This document shows, piece by piece, positions 32,642 through 41,981 of a stretch of 64,000 nt of DNA. The position numbers and the translations under genes are program-made. Source of the stretch: Erysipelotrichaceae bacterium (GTDB taxonomy: Bacteria > Bacillota_I > Bacilli_A > Erysipelotrichales > Erysipelotrichaceae); the NCBI GenBank assembly GCA_017445225.1, contig JAFSUN010000011.1, forward strand, positions 147,002 to 211,001. The letters run 5' to 3'. The notes under the pieces were generated by a model that worked only from the letters and a program-made list of their open reading frames with translations, did no database searches and was not told the DNA's origin. The first letter of the stretch is position 1, and the number at the start of each line of letters is the position of its first letter.

Positions 32642-34054
32642 TTATCCGACAGCTCCTTCCATATCTATCTTCAATAACTGATTGAGTTCTACGGCATATT
32701 CTACCGGTAATTCCTTGGTAAATGGCTCTAAGAAGCCCATGACGATCATCTGCATGGCCTGAGCCTGCGTCAAGCCCCGGCTCATCAGATAGAACAGCTG
32801 CTCATCTGAGATCTTGGATACCGTGGCTTCATGCTCCAGAACTGAGTTATCGTTCTGGACGATGTTGCTGGGAATGGTATCGCTCTTGGACTGAGGATCG
32901 ATGATCAGCGTATCGCACTGGATCTTGGTATGGGCATTTTCCGCCTTTGGTCCCTGATAGACCCAGCCGCGGAAGTTGGCCGTACCGCCCAGACGGGCAA
33001 TCGACTTGGAGATGATCGAACTGGAGGTATTGGGAGCCAGATGGATCATCTTGGCACCGGTATCCTGGATCTGGGTCTTGCCGGCGACGGCGATGGTGAC
33101 GGTCATGCCCTTGGCCCCTTCTTCCGAGAGGATGCAGGCCGGATACTTCATGGTGATGTGAGAACCGATGTTGCCGTCGATCCACTCCATCAATCCGTTC
33201 TCCATGACCTTGGCCCGCTTGGTCGTCAGGTTCAGGACGTTGGTCGACCAGTTCTGGACCGTGGTATAACGGCATTTGGCATTCTTATGCACGAAGATCT
33301 CAACCACGGCGGCATGCAGGGAGTCCTTCTTGTAGATGGGAGCCGTGCAGCCTTCCACGTAATGGAGATTGGCGCCCTCATCGACGATGATCAGGGTCCT
33401 TTCAAACTGTCCCATCTGCTCGGTGTTGATGCGGAAATAGGACTGTAACGGCTTCTCCAGGGTCACTCCCGGGGGCACGTAGATGAAGGATCCGCCCGAG
33501 AAGACGGCGCTGTTAAGAGCCGCAAACTTGTTGTCGGTATAGGGAACGATGGTTCCCATGTATTTTCTGACGATGTCAGGGAAATACTTGATGGCACTGT
33601 CAGTATCCAGGAAGATGATGCCCTTGTCCTGGACTTCCTTCAGCATGTTATGGTAGACCGCTTCTGACTCATACTGGGTGGTAACGCCGGCCAGAAACTT
33701 CTGTTCGCTCTCCGGGATACCCAGACGGTCAAAGGTATTCTTGATGGTTTCCGGTACTTCTTCCCAGCTGCTGGCCTTCTTGTCCGCTGACTTGATGTAA
33801 TAGGTATAGTCATCAAAGTTCAGCGAACTCAGATCCGGTCCCCAGGCCTGCATCGGCATCTTTTCAAAGGCTTCAAAGGCCTTCAGGCGGTAATCCAGCA
33901 CCCAGTCCGGTTCTCCCTTGATGCGGGAAATGGTCTCAACGACTTCCCGGGAGATGCCTTTTCCGGTCGTAAACAGAGTGGTATTCTCATCGGCGAAACC
34001 GTATTTATATTCGTCCTGAGTCTGGAACAGTTCCTTATTCCTTTCCTCAGTCAT
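32642..34054 (-). CDS. sufB: Fe-S cluster assembly scaffold SufB
   Basis: 470 residues from the ATG at 34054 ([20 protein letters not shown]), which matches the usual start and overlaps sufU by 8 bases; a longer frame through sufU is rejected. Right-handed beta-helix core with [28 protein letters not shown] (cluster-binding cysteine region) and [21 protein letters not shown] near the end. Builds Fe-S clusters with SufC and SufD. Confidence 0.95.
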   Translation of the reverse strand: MTEERNKELFQTQDEYKYGFADENTTLFTTGKGISREVVETISRIKGEPDWVLDYRLKAFEAFEKMPMQAWGPDLSSLNFDDYTYYIKSADKKASSWEEVPETIKNTFDRLGIPESEQKFLAGVTTQYESEAVYHNMLKEVQDKGIIFLDTDSAIKYFPDIVRKYMGTIVPYTDNKFAALNSAVFSGGSFIYVPPGVTLEKPLQSYFRINTEQMGQFERTLIIVDEGANLHYVEGCTAPIYKKDSLHAAVVEIFVHKNAKCRYTTVQNWSTNVLNLTTKRAKVMENGLMEWIDGNIGSHITMKYPACILSEEGAKGMTVTIAVAGKTQIQDTGAKMIHLAPNTSSSIISKSIARLGGTANFRGWVYQGPKAENAHTKIQCDTLIIDPQSKSDTIPSNIVQNDNSVLEHEATVSKISDEQLFYLMSRGLTQAQAMQMIVMGFLEPFTKELPVEYAVELNQLLKIDMEGAVG

Positions 34055-34496
34055 CTTTCTTCTCACTTTCTGCCAGCAGTTTTTCCAGTCCGTGCCAGCC
34101 GATGGTAGCGCACTTGATGCGGTTGGCCTGCTTGCTGACGCCGGCAAAGGCGACGGCTTCTTCCAGCAGATCCTCGTCATAGGGGTCGCCATTGATCATG
34201 GCGAAATAGTTCTTCATGATCTCCCTGGCTTCCTCAACCGTCTTGTCTCTTACCAGTTCGGTCATTATCGAGGTGGAAGCGGTGGAAATGGTGCAGGCCA
34301 CGCCTTCGAAGTTGACATCCCTAACGATACCGTCTTCGATTTTGGCTTCAACCTGAATGTCATCGATGCAGGATTCGGAAGCCATGTGAGCACGCAGATA
34401 GCCATGCCCATTCGTCAGAGCATGGTGGCGGGGATATTCATAGTGGTCCATGATGATCTCTCTTAAGACCATCGGATCCTTTAATAAATCAGCCAT
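34047..34496 (-). CDS. sufU: Sulfur relay / zinc protein SufU
   Basis: 149 residues, IscU-like fold. Conserved ligands: C43 and D45 (SCIDD), C68 (VACTISTAS) and C129 (IKCATIGW). Family knowledge: SufU takes persulfide sulfur from SufS through zinc-ligand swapping. Lies between sufS and sufB as in other Bacillota. Spaced 13 bases after sufS. Confidence 0.94.
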   Translation of the reverse strand: MADLLKDPMVLREIIMDHYEYPRHHALTNGHGYLRAHMASESCIDDIQVEAKIEDGIVRDVNFEGVACTISTASTSIMTELVRDKTVEEAREIMKNYFAMINGDPYDEDLLEEAVAFAGVSKQANRIKCATIGWHGLEKLLAESEKKDD

Positions 34497-34509
34497 TTAT
34501 CTCATCTCC

Positions 34510-35742
34510 TTAGAAGAATACGCCTACACAGTTTTCCAGTGTGCAGGTCCTTAAGGCCCTGATCAGGGCATCAACATCAGCCTTGTCATTGTAGAAATAC
34601 ATTGAGCATCTGATGGTATCGTTGGTTCCGATGACATCCACCAGCATCTTGGCACAGTGGTTGCCGCTTCTGACGGCGACACCCTGGCTGGCCAGGTAGC
34701 AGGCGGCGTCCTGGGAGAAAACGCCCTTGACGTTGATGGCCGCAATGGCAGAATCGCCATCGGGATTGTAGACCGTGACGTTATCCAGCTTGGCCAGTTC
34801 AGCAAACAGGTAATCTCTGAGCTCCTGTTCATGGCTTTCAATGTTGTCCATCCCCAGCTTCATCAGATACTGAATGGCGGCATCCAGGCCCAGAACGCCT
34901 TCGATGTTGGGAGTTCCGGCTTCAAACATGATCGGAGCTTCCTTCAGGATGACATTCTGCTTACTGTCGAAACGGGCATTGGCACCGCCGCCCAGCAGCA
35001 TGGGATCCATCTTTTCCAACAGTTCATATTTTCCATACAGAATACCGGTTCCGCCGGGACCGCACATCTTATGGCCGGAGAAGGCCAGGAAATCGCAGTC
35101 CATGTCCTTAACATCGGTCCTGGTATGAGGAACGGATTGGGCACCGTCGACCATGACCACGGCACCAACCTTGTGAGCCATTCTGCAGATCTCTCTGACC
35201 GGTGTCTTGACACCGAGAACATTGGTTACGGCCGCAATGGCAACGATCCTGACACCTTCGTGGATGGCCTTTCGGAGATTCCATAAGGTCATCTTGCCGG
35301 TGGGTGTCAGTTCGATGTATTCGATCTTTGCTCCGGTTTCTTCAGCTACCCGGAACCAGGGCAGGGCATTGGAAGCATGTTCGGCTCTGGTGAGCAGGAT
35401 GACATCTCCTTCCTTCAGATTCTTTCTGGCATAGCCATAGGCCACGGTATTGAGCGCCGAGGTCGCGCCATAGGTAAACACCACTTCCCTTTCATCGCAG
35501 TTGATGAATTCAGCCACGGTCTTGCGGCAATGGTCATAGGCCTGATCAGCCTTGAAGGCGATCTCATAGTCTCCACGGTGAATGTTGGAATTGATGTTGT
35601 TGTAAAAGTAATTGACGGCATCGATGACCGGCTGCGGCTTGAAGGTCGTGGCACCGTTGTCCAGGTAAACCAGCGGCTTACCGTTCATGGTGATTCCCTG
35701 CAGCATCGGGAAATCCTTTTTTATCTCTGCGGTATTAAACAC
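34510..35742 (-). CDS. sufS: Cysteine desulfurase SufS
   Basis: 410 residues, GTG start overlapping the sufD stop by one base (TAGTG). PLP lysine K225 in FSGHKMCGPGGTG and the catalytic cysteine C363 in RSGNHCAKML. Removes sulfur from cysteine to give an enzyme persulfide for SufU. The short loop around C363 is the group II (SufS) pattern. Confidence 0.95.
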   Translation of the reverse strand: MFNTAEIKKDFPMLQGITMNGKPLVYLDNGATTFKPQPVIDAVNYFYNNINSNIHRGDYEIAFKADQAYDHCRKTVAEFINCDEREVVFTYGATSALNTVAYGYARKNLKEGDVILLTRAEHASNALPWFRVAEETGAKIEYIELTPTGKMTLWNLRKAIHEGVRIVAIAAVTNVLGVKTPVREICRMAHKVGAVVMVDGAQSVPHTRTDVKDMDCDFLAFSGHKMCGPGGTGILYGKYELLEKMDPMLLGGGANARFDSKQNVILKEAPIMFEAGTPNIEGVLGLDAAIQYLMKLGMDNIESHEQELRDYLFAELAKLDNVTVYNPDGDSAIAAINVKGVFSQDAACYLASQGVAVRSGNHCAKMLVDVIGTNDTIRCSMYFYNDKADVDALIRALRTCTLENCVGVFF

Positions 35743-36530
35743 TAGGCCACCTTCATTTCTATCTCTTTTCTGAGCATTTCATTCAAGTCGGCATCGTCGA
35801 TGATCTCCGTTACCGGCAGCAGATAACCGACGATGATCAGTTTCAGGGCTTCATTGCGGCTCAGGCCTCTGGTCTGCATATAGAACAGCTGGCTTTCATC
35901 CGGCTGTCCCAGGGAAGCGGCGTGGGATGCCTGAACATCGTTTTCATCAATGTAGAGGATCGGCAGGATCTTGCCTACCGCTGTCTTATCATTGGTCAGA
36001 ATGCGGCTGGTCTGATGAGTGGAGGAGCGGAAACAGCCTCTTTCAATGGTGTTTCTGACCACTACTTCACACCTTCCGGTTCCCCTGACGACACCGTAGT
36101 TATTGACATGGGCTGTCGTGTTGGGGGCCTTGTGGTAGACATCCTGGCTGATCTGCTTGCGGCAGTCGGCCAGAATCGCCGTTCTGGTCGTCAGTTCCCC
36201 GCCCTGGCCCTGCAGAGTACTTACGGAAGACAGTTCCAGATCAAAGGGACTCAGCTGAACTTCTGCCAGCTGCAAACGGCTGTTGGTGTTCAGTTCATAG
36301 TTCTCCTGCAGGCTGACCTTTCCCTCGTTGTGATTTATCAGCAGTACCGTCAGGGAAGCGTCATCCTTCAGACAGGTATCGATCTGAACCTTGACATCCT
36401 GATGTCCTTCAACGGTCAGTACCACCTTGTACTCACCGCGCTCAGGAGCCACCAGTTTAAGAGAAAAGCTCTTTCCCTTATCGCTGTCCAGCTTCAGCCT
36501 GGCATTCTTTTCCAGTTGGATCTCATTCAT
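35742..36530 (-). CDS. sufD: Fe-S cluster assembly protein SufD
   Basis: 262 residues, clearly shorter than typical SufD (about 420): the N-terminal helical part is reduced and mainly the beta-helix core is left. VHNYGVVRG-like stretch HVNNYGVVRGTGRCEV, SSTHQTSRIL and the end MQTRGLSRNEALKLIIVGYL are the SufB/SufD family landmarks. ATG is inside the sufC stop region (8-base overlap). Confidence 0.9.
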   Translation of the reverse strand: MNEIQLEKNARLKLDSDKGKSFSLKLVAPERGEYKVVLTVEGHQDVKVQIDTCLKDDASLTVLLINHNEGKVSLQENYELNTNSRLQLAEVQLSPFDLELSSVSTLQGQGGELTTRTAILADCRKQISQDVYHKAPNTTAHVNNYGVVRGTGRCEVVVRNTIERGCFRSSTHQTSRILTNDKTAVGKILPILYIDENDVQASHAASLGQPDESQLFYMQTRGLSRNEALKLIIVGYLLPVTEIIDDADLNEMLRKEIEMKVA

Positions 36531-37347
36531 AGCGGGCTCCCGGGTTGGCTCCGCAGGTTCCTAAGGAGACAGTCGGTCTTACTTCTTCCTGCTGAGCCCT
36601 GATGTTCTTTTCCCGATACAGCCACTCATAGCCCTCGGCATCGATCTTCTTGCTGAGTTCATGATCGCCGGAAGCGACGATCTCGCCATTGACCAGGACA
36701 TGGGCATGGGTAGGTTCGATCAGTTCATAGAATCTTTCATAATGGGAAACAATGATGAGTCCCAAGTCGTTCTTTTCTCTCATTTCGTTGATGTTGTCAG
36801 CTACGACCTTGATGGCATCGACATCCAGTCCGGAGTCCAGCTCGTCCAGCATTGCGATAGCCGGCTTTAACAGTTTCATCTGGATGATCTCGTTTCTCTT
36901 CTTTTCACCGCCCGAGAACCCCTCATTGAGGTAGCGGTGGGCAAAGGAAGCGTCCATCTGCAGATCGGCGATGGTCTTATCCAGCGTTCTGATGAATTCA
37001 AACAGCCGGATCGGCTTTTCGCGATGAGCATTGACGGCGGCCTTCAGGAAATCGCTGTTGGTAACCCCGGGTACTTCCTGGGGGTACTGCATGGCGATGA
37101 ACAGACCGGCCTTGGATCTTTCATCGACGGTCATGCCTAAGACATCCCGGCCATCGAGGGTGATGGAGCCGGAAGTAACGCGGTATTTGGGATGACCCAT
37201 GATGGTCATTAATAAAGTGCTCTTGCCGTTTCCGTTAGGGCCCATCAGAGCATGTACTTCGCCGGAATTGACCGTGAGGTTAACGCCCTTGAGGATCTCC
37301 TTATCTTCAACGCTTACATGTAAGTCTTTTATTTCCAGTGTTGCCAT
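36523..37347 (-). CDS. sufC: Fe-S assembly ATPase SufC
   Basis: 274 residues from the ATG at 37347 (MATLEIKDLHV). Walker A GPNGNGKST, signature FSGGEKKRNEI, Walker B AMLDELDSGLDVDA. SufC-specific TSGSITLDGRDVLGM is present. A short C-terminal tail beyond the usual end includes a cysteine (GTCGANPGA). First gene of the operon; TAGGAG lies 11 bases before the ATG. Confidence 0.95.
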   Translation of the reverse strand: MATLEIKDLHVSVEDKEILKGVNLTVNSGEVHALMGPNGNGKSTLLMTIMGHPKYRVTSGSITLDGRDVLGMTVDERSKAGLFIAMQYPQEVPGVTNSDFLKAAVNAHREKPIRLFEFIRTLDKTIADLQMDASFAHRYLNEGFSGGEKKRNEIIQMKLLKPAIAMLDELDSGLDVDAIKVVADNINEMREKNDLGLIIVSHYERFYELIEPTHAHVLVNGEIVASGDHELSKKIDAEGYEWLYREKNIRAQQEEVRPTVSLGTCGANPGARYE

Positions 37348-37376
37348 AGTAAAAAACACTCCTATCAATCGCATGT

Positions 37377-37382
37377 ATTATA
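37377..37382 (-). promoter_or_regulatory. Extended -10 promoter of the suf operon
   Basis: Minus strand TGTTATAAT: a perfect TATAAT with the TG of an extended -10, no clear -35. About 30 bases upstream of sufC. Confidence 0.6.
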
Positions 37383-37482
37383 ACATAACTCAAAATGAAT
37401 TACTTGATTATGTACTGACAAATCCCGGATCATTTCCGTAAATAAAGACGTGATCTTTTTCCATAACGTCCATTAATACAGG

Positions 37483-37516
37483 CAAAACACCCAGGCGATT
37501 TGATTCACCTGGGTGT
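37483..37516 (-). terminator. Terminator of the GntR-ABC operon
   Basis: Minus strand AACACCCAGG/CCTGGGTGTT (10-bp perfect stem, 12-base loop) followed by TTTT. About 65 bases after the permease stop. Confidence 0.75.
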
Positions 37517-37582
37517 TCACTTTTAATTTAACGGTTCTGAAAGGTTTCTGATACTGACCTTACCTGACTTAAGAGATAATTC

Positions 37583-38233
37583 TCAGTACTCCTTTTTCTC
37601 CATGATCCTTATTGAGATGATCACCGATCCGGCGATCACGGCAACGGCCAGGATGGTCAGGGATATGATTACGGCTGTGGCGTGGGATTTTACGAACATT
37701 TCCATGGCATTGACGGTTTCCGCCGGCAGCACATAGCCCAATAACAGCCCGATTCCGGTCAGGATGCCGAAGATGATGTACAGGGCGATCCTTCCCTTCT
37801 CACTGCCGTATTTCAATCTTGATGGCAGCGAGAATGACAGCGCCACCATGACGATCAGGAACATTGCCAGGGCTTCCGCCAGCAATTCCAGGATGTCCAG
37901 GGCGGCGGCTGAATACTTTACCACTGTCACAATGGCGGCCCCAGCCACTCCGATGACCATGAAGCCCAGGATAATGATGGCCGCAAAGACATACTTTTCC
38001 AGAGCATAGGTCTTCCGGGATACCGGCAGGGTAAACAGGAAGCGGTAACCGTTGTCGAATTCATCATAGCCCGTAGTGCCGATTGCCAGCATCATGCCGA
38101 TCATCATCAGATAGGCAATGCAGGCTGACGGCTGCATCGAGAAGGCCATGAAGATGCCGGCAGCGACGATAATCAGTGCGCTGGTCCACTGGTTGCGGAT
38201 CAGCAGGAAATCCTTGGTTAACAGTCCCTTCAT
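37583..38233 (-). CDS. ABC-2 type membrane protein
   Basis: 216 residues with about six membrane segments covering the whole chain and a short cytosolic start MKGLLTKDFLLIRNQW typical of the ABC-2 permeases that pair with YtrA-regulated ATPases. The start overlaps the ATPase stop by 4 bases. Likely an exporter or cell-envelope stress pump; substrate unknown. Confidence 0.8.
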   Translation of the reverse strand: MKGLLTKDFLLIRNQWTSALIIVAAGIFMAFSMQPSACIAYLMMIGMMLAIGTTGYDEFDNGYRFLFTLPVSRKTYALEKYVFAAIIILGFMVIGVAGAAIVTVVKYSAAALDILELLAEALAMFLIVMVALSFSLPSRLKYGSEKGRIALYIIFGILTGIGLLLGYVLPAETVNAMEMFVKSHATAVIISLTILAVAVIAGSVIISIRIMEKKEY

Positions 38234-39081
38234 GCGTTTTCACCTCCGATCATCATCTCAATCAGATGATCTATTCCGCTCTTTTCCACTATCATCTCCG
38301 GATATCTGGTCCGGTAGTAATTAGCATCATCGGTCAGGCAGATGACACCGAACATTTCCTTTCTGACCTTCAGCACATGGGACTTGTCCATGTCGCGGTA
38401 CTCATCATCCCTGACTTTCAGAATAGCATAGCTGTCATTCAGAACGTCGGCATCTTCATGCAGGATGATTTTGCCGTCTTCGATCATGTAGATGTCATCG
38501 CACAGGTTCTCCAGGTCACTGGAAATGTGTGAACTGACCAGGATGGCATGGTCGGGATTTGCCGCCATGTAGTTTCTCAACAGTTCCAGGATCTCATTGC
38601 GGGCAATGACATCCAGGCCGCTGGTCGGCTCATCCAGGATCAGCAGATCCGGATCATGAGTCAGGGCGCAGATGACGCGGTGTCTGGCTTTCATGCCGGT
38701 AGAGAGATCCTTGATCTTCTTCTTGGGATCCAATCCGGCCTGCCGGCACATTTCCTGATAGGCTTTTCCGTCAAACTTCGGATAGAAGTTCTTCAGGATC
38801 TTTTCCGCATCCTCAATGGTCAGATAGCCGGAGATGCCGGAATCCGACATGACGGTACCGATCCGGCAGCGGTCAGCTTCCGTGATGTCCTTAATGTCCT
38901 TGCCCAGCAGTTTAATTTCTCCGCTTTCGGGGTAGATCAGCTGAAGTATGCATTTGAACAGGGTGCTCTTGCCGGCACCGTTGCGGCCGATCAGACCGGT
39001 TATGGTACCTTTTCTGAGTTCCATGCTGCAGTTTAATTCAAAACCGGTATAGGTTTTTCTGACATTCGTAACTTTGATCAT
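38230..39081 (-). CDS. ABC transporter ATPase (YtrB-like)
   Basis: 283 residues from the ATG at 39081, seven bases after GGAGG; a TTG six bases upstream is too close to it. Walker A GRNGAGKST, signature DLSTGMKARHRV (STGM variant common in this group), Walker B LLILDEPTSGLD. The C-terminal region after about 215 is a short accessory domain. Couples to the 216-residue permease. Confidence 0.9.
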   Translation of the reverse strand: MIKVTNVRKTYTGFELNCSMELRKGTITGLIGRNGAGKSTLFKCILQLIYPESGEIKLLGKDIKDITEADRCRIGTVMSDSGISGYLTIEDAEKILKNFYPKFDGKAYQEMCRQAGLDPKKKIKDLSTGMKARHRVICALTHDPDLLILDEPTSGLDVIARNEILELLRNYMAANPDHAILVSSHISSDLENLCDDIYMIEDGKIILHEDADVLNDSYAILKVRDDEYRDMDKSHVLKVRKEMFGVICLTDDANYYRTRYPEMIVEKSGIDHLIEMMIGGENA

Positions 39082-39083
39082 AA

Positions 39084-39455
39084 TCAATCCTCCATCAGCA
39101 GACCAAGCATTTCCTGAAGCTCTTCATCCTTTATTCCAGCGGCTCTGGCTCTGCTTACCAGAACTGCCAGTTCATTTTCAATTTCTGTTCTCTTCTGTTC
39201 GATCAGCTTTTCCTGATTGCCGGAGAGCACATAGGTACCCTTGCCGTGCACGGTGGCCGTATAGCCATCCTGCTCCAGGGCATCATAGGCCTTCTTGACC
39301 GTCAGAGCACTGATTTTCAGCTCGTTGGCCAGATTTCGCACCGAGGGCAAAGCCTCCCCGGTGGCCAGCTGACCGGAACCGATCTGTTTCTTTACCTCAT
39401 CGACGATCTGTTCGTAGATGGGGATCATCGAATTGAAATTGACAATGATCTTCAT
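39084..39455 (-). CDS. GntR-family regulator, YtrA subfamily
   Basis: 123 residues. Winged helix about 10-75 (IYEQIVDEVKKQIGSGQL, LPSVRNLANELKISALTVKKAYDALEQDG), then a short dimerisation helix of about 50 residues as in YtrA. First gene of its operon; the promoter is overlapped by palindromes it probably binds (autorepression). Stop is two bases from the ATPase start. Confidence 0.9.
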   Translation of the reverse strand: MKIIVNFNSMIPIYEQIVDEVKKQIGSGQLATGEALPSVRNLANELKISALTVKKAYDALEQDGYTATVHGKGTYVLSGNQEKLIEQKRTEIENELAVLVSRARAAGIKDEELQEMLGLLMED

Positions 39456-39489
39456 TTTTCACCTTTCCTGAGCTTCGATTGCTATAAAC

Positions 39490-39524
39490 AGTATATAACA
39501 GTATATAACTGTTGTCAACAGTAA
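39490..39524 (-). promoter_or_regulatory. Promoter with operator palindromes for the YtrA-like regulator
   Basis: Minus strand TTGACA (39513-39518), 17-base spacer, TATACT (39490-39495). The region holds ACTGTT-GAC-AACAGT across the -35 and AACAGT-TATAT-ACTGTT across the spacer, and a further ACTGTT after it: overlapping half-sites with ACTGTT/AACAGT symmetry. Confidence 0.75.
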
Positions 39525-39533
39525 GCATAAGAA

Positions 39534-39552
39534 AAGCCGCTGTCTGCGGCTT
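39534..39552 (-). terminator. Terminator after the PrsA-like pair
   Basis: Minus strand AAGCCGC/GCGGCTT with five-base loop followed by TTC; 8 bases after the stop codon. Confidence 0.7.
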
Positions 39553-39559
39553 AGCTGTT

Positions 39560-40465
39560 TTACTTCTGTACCAGGTAGGAAGAATAGTTCTTCTTGATGG
39601 TGTTGTAGACATCGATGTCATAAACTCTGAAATTGTATTTTTCAAAGAAATGACCGTGGACGGTGTCAGCAAAGCCATCGGCCTGCTTCAGGTGGGTGAT
39701 GAAGAAGCTTCTGATCTGCTCCTTGTTCATGTTGGTGACCTGAACGATGTAGAAGCCCTTGGCATCCTTGCTGGTGATGACATTGGACAGGCCCGGAGTG
39801 GTGGTTGAGAACATGTACAGGATGACGTTGCTGTCGAGCTTATCGTCATCATTGGTATAGAGGGTCTCAGCGGCCAGAGAATCCTTGGACTTGTACTTCT
39901 TGGCCACATCCGTGAAGGTGGCGCCGCCCTTTACCTCAGCCAGAGCGCTTTCGGCATTGGCCTTTGCCTGATCAACACTGGAATCGGTGGCGGTACCGTC
40001 GAAGAACATGATTCTAGCCAGTACCGGCTTGTACTTGTCAAACAGGCTGTCGAAGTTGTCTTCGATGTACTTGTCGGACAGTGCTTCTTCCTTGGCAAGG
40101 GTGATGCAGTAAGTCAGGAATTCCTCCTCACTGTTGAAGCCCATGGCCTTTAAGCTTTCCAGGAAGTCGTCACCGTCTTCAGTCAGGTCCTTCTTATAGC
40201 CGTCGAACTTGTCCTGTCCGGCCTTCTTGATGGCTTCGGTGGTTTCGATCTCCTTGTTGGCGATGGTCTCCAGAGCCATGTTGATGACGGTATTGGCAGC
40301 GTCATCGGTCATCATCTTCTTGTACAGATCGCCCTTGGTGATCTTGTTCTTGCCGATGGTCATCATGACGGTATTCTTATCGGAAATGTTGGCAGTGGCG
40401 TCCTTGCAGCCGGCTAAGCCGAGAACCAACAGGCTGACCAGTAATAACTTAACTATCTTTTTCAT
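39560..40465 (-). CDS. prsA: PrsA-like foldase lipoprotein
   Basis: 301 residues. Lipoprotein signal with lipobox ending LAGC (cysteine 20). A helical SurA-like N-terminal region (VMMTIGKNKITKGDLYKKM) is followed by a divergent parvulin-like domain (about 160-260, ARIMFFDG, FTDVAKKYKSKDS, YIVQVTNM). It assists folding of secreted proteins outside the membrane. Several parvulin residues are hard to place, so isomerase activity is uncertain; chaperone action is still likely. Overlaps the preceding gene by 4 bases. Confidence 0.8.
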   Translation of the reverse strand: MKKIVKLLLVSLLVLGLAGCKDATANISDKNTVMMTIGKNKITKGDLYKKMMTDDAANTVINMALETIANKEIETTEAIKKAGQDKFDGYKKDLTEDGDDFLESLKAMGFNSEEEFLTYCITLAKEEALSDKYIEDNFDSLFDKYKPVLARIMFFDGTATDSSVDQAKANAESALAEVKGGATFTDVAKKYKSKDSLAAETLYTNDDDKLDSNVILYMFSTTTPGLSNVITSKDAKGFYIVQVTNMNKEQIRSFFITHLKQADGFADTVHGHFFEKYNFRVYDIDVYNTIKKNYSSYLVQK

Positions 40466-41448
40466 TCGGTTTCACCATCACTTTCCAGCTGCTTCATGAT
40501 GAGCTCTTCGATTTCCTTGCTGCCGAAGGTGATCTTCAGTTCAGCAGCCTTTTCCTTGAGGATCTTATTGCTGAGGTTTTCATCAGCGGAGAGAATGGTA
40601 GCGGTAAAGCCGCTTTCCGTCTTTAAGTCCTCTACTTTGGTGGAATCGCACTTGATCAGATAATAGCCGAATTCATCGGAATGGATCCAGTCACTGACTT
40701 CCCCTTCCTTGAGATTCAAAGCTACATCGGTAAAGGCCTTGTCGAGGTTGCTGGTATTGGTGTCCAGATAACCCAGCTTGCCCTGGTTGGAGGCATTGCC
40801 GTCCTGTGAATAGGCAGCAGCGAATTCACCGAAATTGGCAGCGCTGTACTTGTCGCTGGCCCAGGCCTGCTTGGCCTCTTCGAACTTGGCAGTCTCTTCG
40901 GCTGTCGGGTTCTTGGGATCAGCCATGGCGATGACGACATAGCTGACGGTGCGCGGCTTGTACTTATCCAGGAAGGCCTGGTCAACCAGTTCATCCAGGT
41001 GAGCCTGCACATATTCGCCGAACATCTTTTCGGACTTCAGTGAATAGAACACGTAGTCACGGAAAGTATCATAGCCGTAGTACTGCTTGGCCAGATAGTT
41101 CAGATAGTCTTCACCATAGCCATAGTACTGCTGATACATGGCGATGTAGTTCTGAACGGTGGATTCAGTGTTATTCTTGAGCTCGTCGGTTGTTTCAACG
41201 GCTTCATCAAGCAGTCCCTTATAGAAAGCCATGTAGAGATCGCTTTCCAGGTAATCATCAGCCAGCTTGTCGTAGAGAGCATCAGCGGTGATGTTCTGGC
41301 CGTCAACACTGAAGACTACGTCCTTTCCGGCTTCCTTCTTGCCCGGCAGTTTTCCTTTGTTCTGGTCATATGCAAAATAAATAGATATGGTCACAAAGAA
41401 AACGGCAACAAGAGCAACGAACCAGTTTTCTTTAAGAAATTTGCCCAT
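40462..41448 (-). CDS. Membrane-anchored PrsA/PpiD-like foldase
   Basis: 328 residues from the ATG at 41448, preceded by AGGAGG. A single N-terminal membrane helix (about 9-26, WFVALVAVFFVTISIYFA) with no lipobox, so uncleaved anchor. Helical chaperone part (VDGQNITADALYDKL) and a parvulin-like domain about 185-290 (SYVVIAMADP, FGEFAAAYSQDG, GKLGYLDT, GYYLIKC), better conserved than in the following lipoprotein. The two genes form one operon. Confidence 0.82.
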   Translation of the reverse strand: MGKFLKENWFVALVAVFFVTISIYFAYDQNKGKLPGKKEAGKDVVFSVDGQNITADALYDKLADDYLESDLYMAFYKGLLDEAVETTDELKNNTESTVQNYIAMYQQYYGYGEDYLNYLAKQYYGYDTFRDYVFYSLKSEKMFGEYVQAHLDELVDQAFLDKYKPRTVSYVVIAMADPKNPTAEETAKFEEAKQAWASDKYSAANFGEFAAAYSQDGNASNQGKLGYLDTNTSNLDKAFTDVALNLKEGEVSDWIHSDEFGYYLIKCDSTKVEDLKTESGFTATILSADENLSNKILKEKAAELKITFGSKEIEELIMKQLESDGETE

Positions 41449-41479
41449 ATAAAACCTCCTGCGAATAAAACGCTTAATA

Positions 41480-41508
41480 ATTATATAGAATTTACAGGCA
41501 AGTTTCAA
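41480..41508 (-). promoter_or_regulatory. Promoter of the PrsA-like operon
   Basis: Minus strand TTGAAA (41503-41508), 17-base spacer, TATAAT (41480-41485). Confidence 0.75.
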
Positions 41509-41578
41509 CAAAATCATGTGACGGTTTCCTGACTGTTCGCTGATTATTACCCTCTTTTTTTCCTGTCAGAATCACTGC

Positions 41579-41607
41579 TTGACGAAAAATAATACAAATA
41601 GTACAAT
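41579..41607 (+). promoter_or_regulatory. Promoter of the plus-strand GntR-ABC operon
   Basis: TTGACG (41579-41584), 17-base spacer, TACAAT (41602-41607). The surrounding AATACA/GTACAA/AATACA repeats are possible binding sites for the GntR protein encoded just downstream. Confidence 0.7.
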
Positions 41608-41629
41608 TAATACAGATGGAGGAAATGCG

Positions 41630-41980
41630 ATGTACTTAATCAATTTACAGGGTAAGGAAAGCATCAATGAACAGATCAAGAAACAGATCATCAGGTTTGT
41701 TGACTTAGGCGTTCTCAAGCCCAATGACAAGCTTCCTTCAGTACGCATGCTGGCGCAGGATCTCGGCATCAACCCTAACACGGTGGCCAAGGCCTATCAG
41801 CAGCTGGAAGAGGAAGGCATAATCTATACCATTAATAAGAAAGGCGTCTTCGTTCAGAATCACGATGAAGACGAAGTTCATACGCTTCAGGCTGAGATGT
41901 ACATCCGTGACCTGAAAAATCAGGGTGTGAAAAAAGACACTCTGCTCAAGATCGTTGATTCCATTTATCTGGAGGATTAA
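41630..41980 (+). CDS. GntR-family regulator, YtrA/YhcF subfamily
   Basis: 116 residues from the ATG at 41630, preceded by GGAGG seven bases away; upstream codons overlap the promoter and are not used. Winged helix SINEQIKKQIIRFVDLG and LPSVRMLAQDLGINPNTVAKAYQQLEEEG, then a short C-terminal helix. Similar in plan to the regulator at 39.1 kb. Probably represses its own ABC operon. One base before the ATPase start. Confidence 0.9.
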   Translation: MYLINLQGKESINEQIKKQIIRFVDLGVLKPNDKLPSVRMLAQDLGINPNTVAKAYQQLEEEGIIYTINKKGVFVQNHDEDEVHTLQAEMYIRDLKNQGVKKDTLLKIVDSIYLED

Positions 41981-41981
41981 C

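Noticed and set aside
32642..34192. Longer sufB frame of 516 residues
   Set aside because: The extra 46 residues run through the end of sufU and are low-complexity; MTEERNKEL at 34054 is the natural SufB start with a short overlap.
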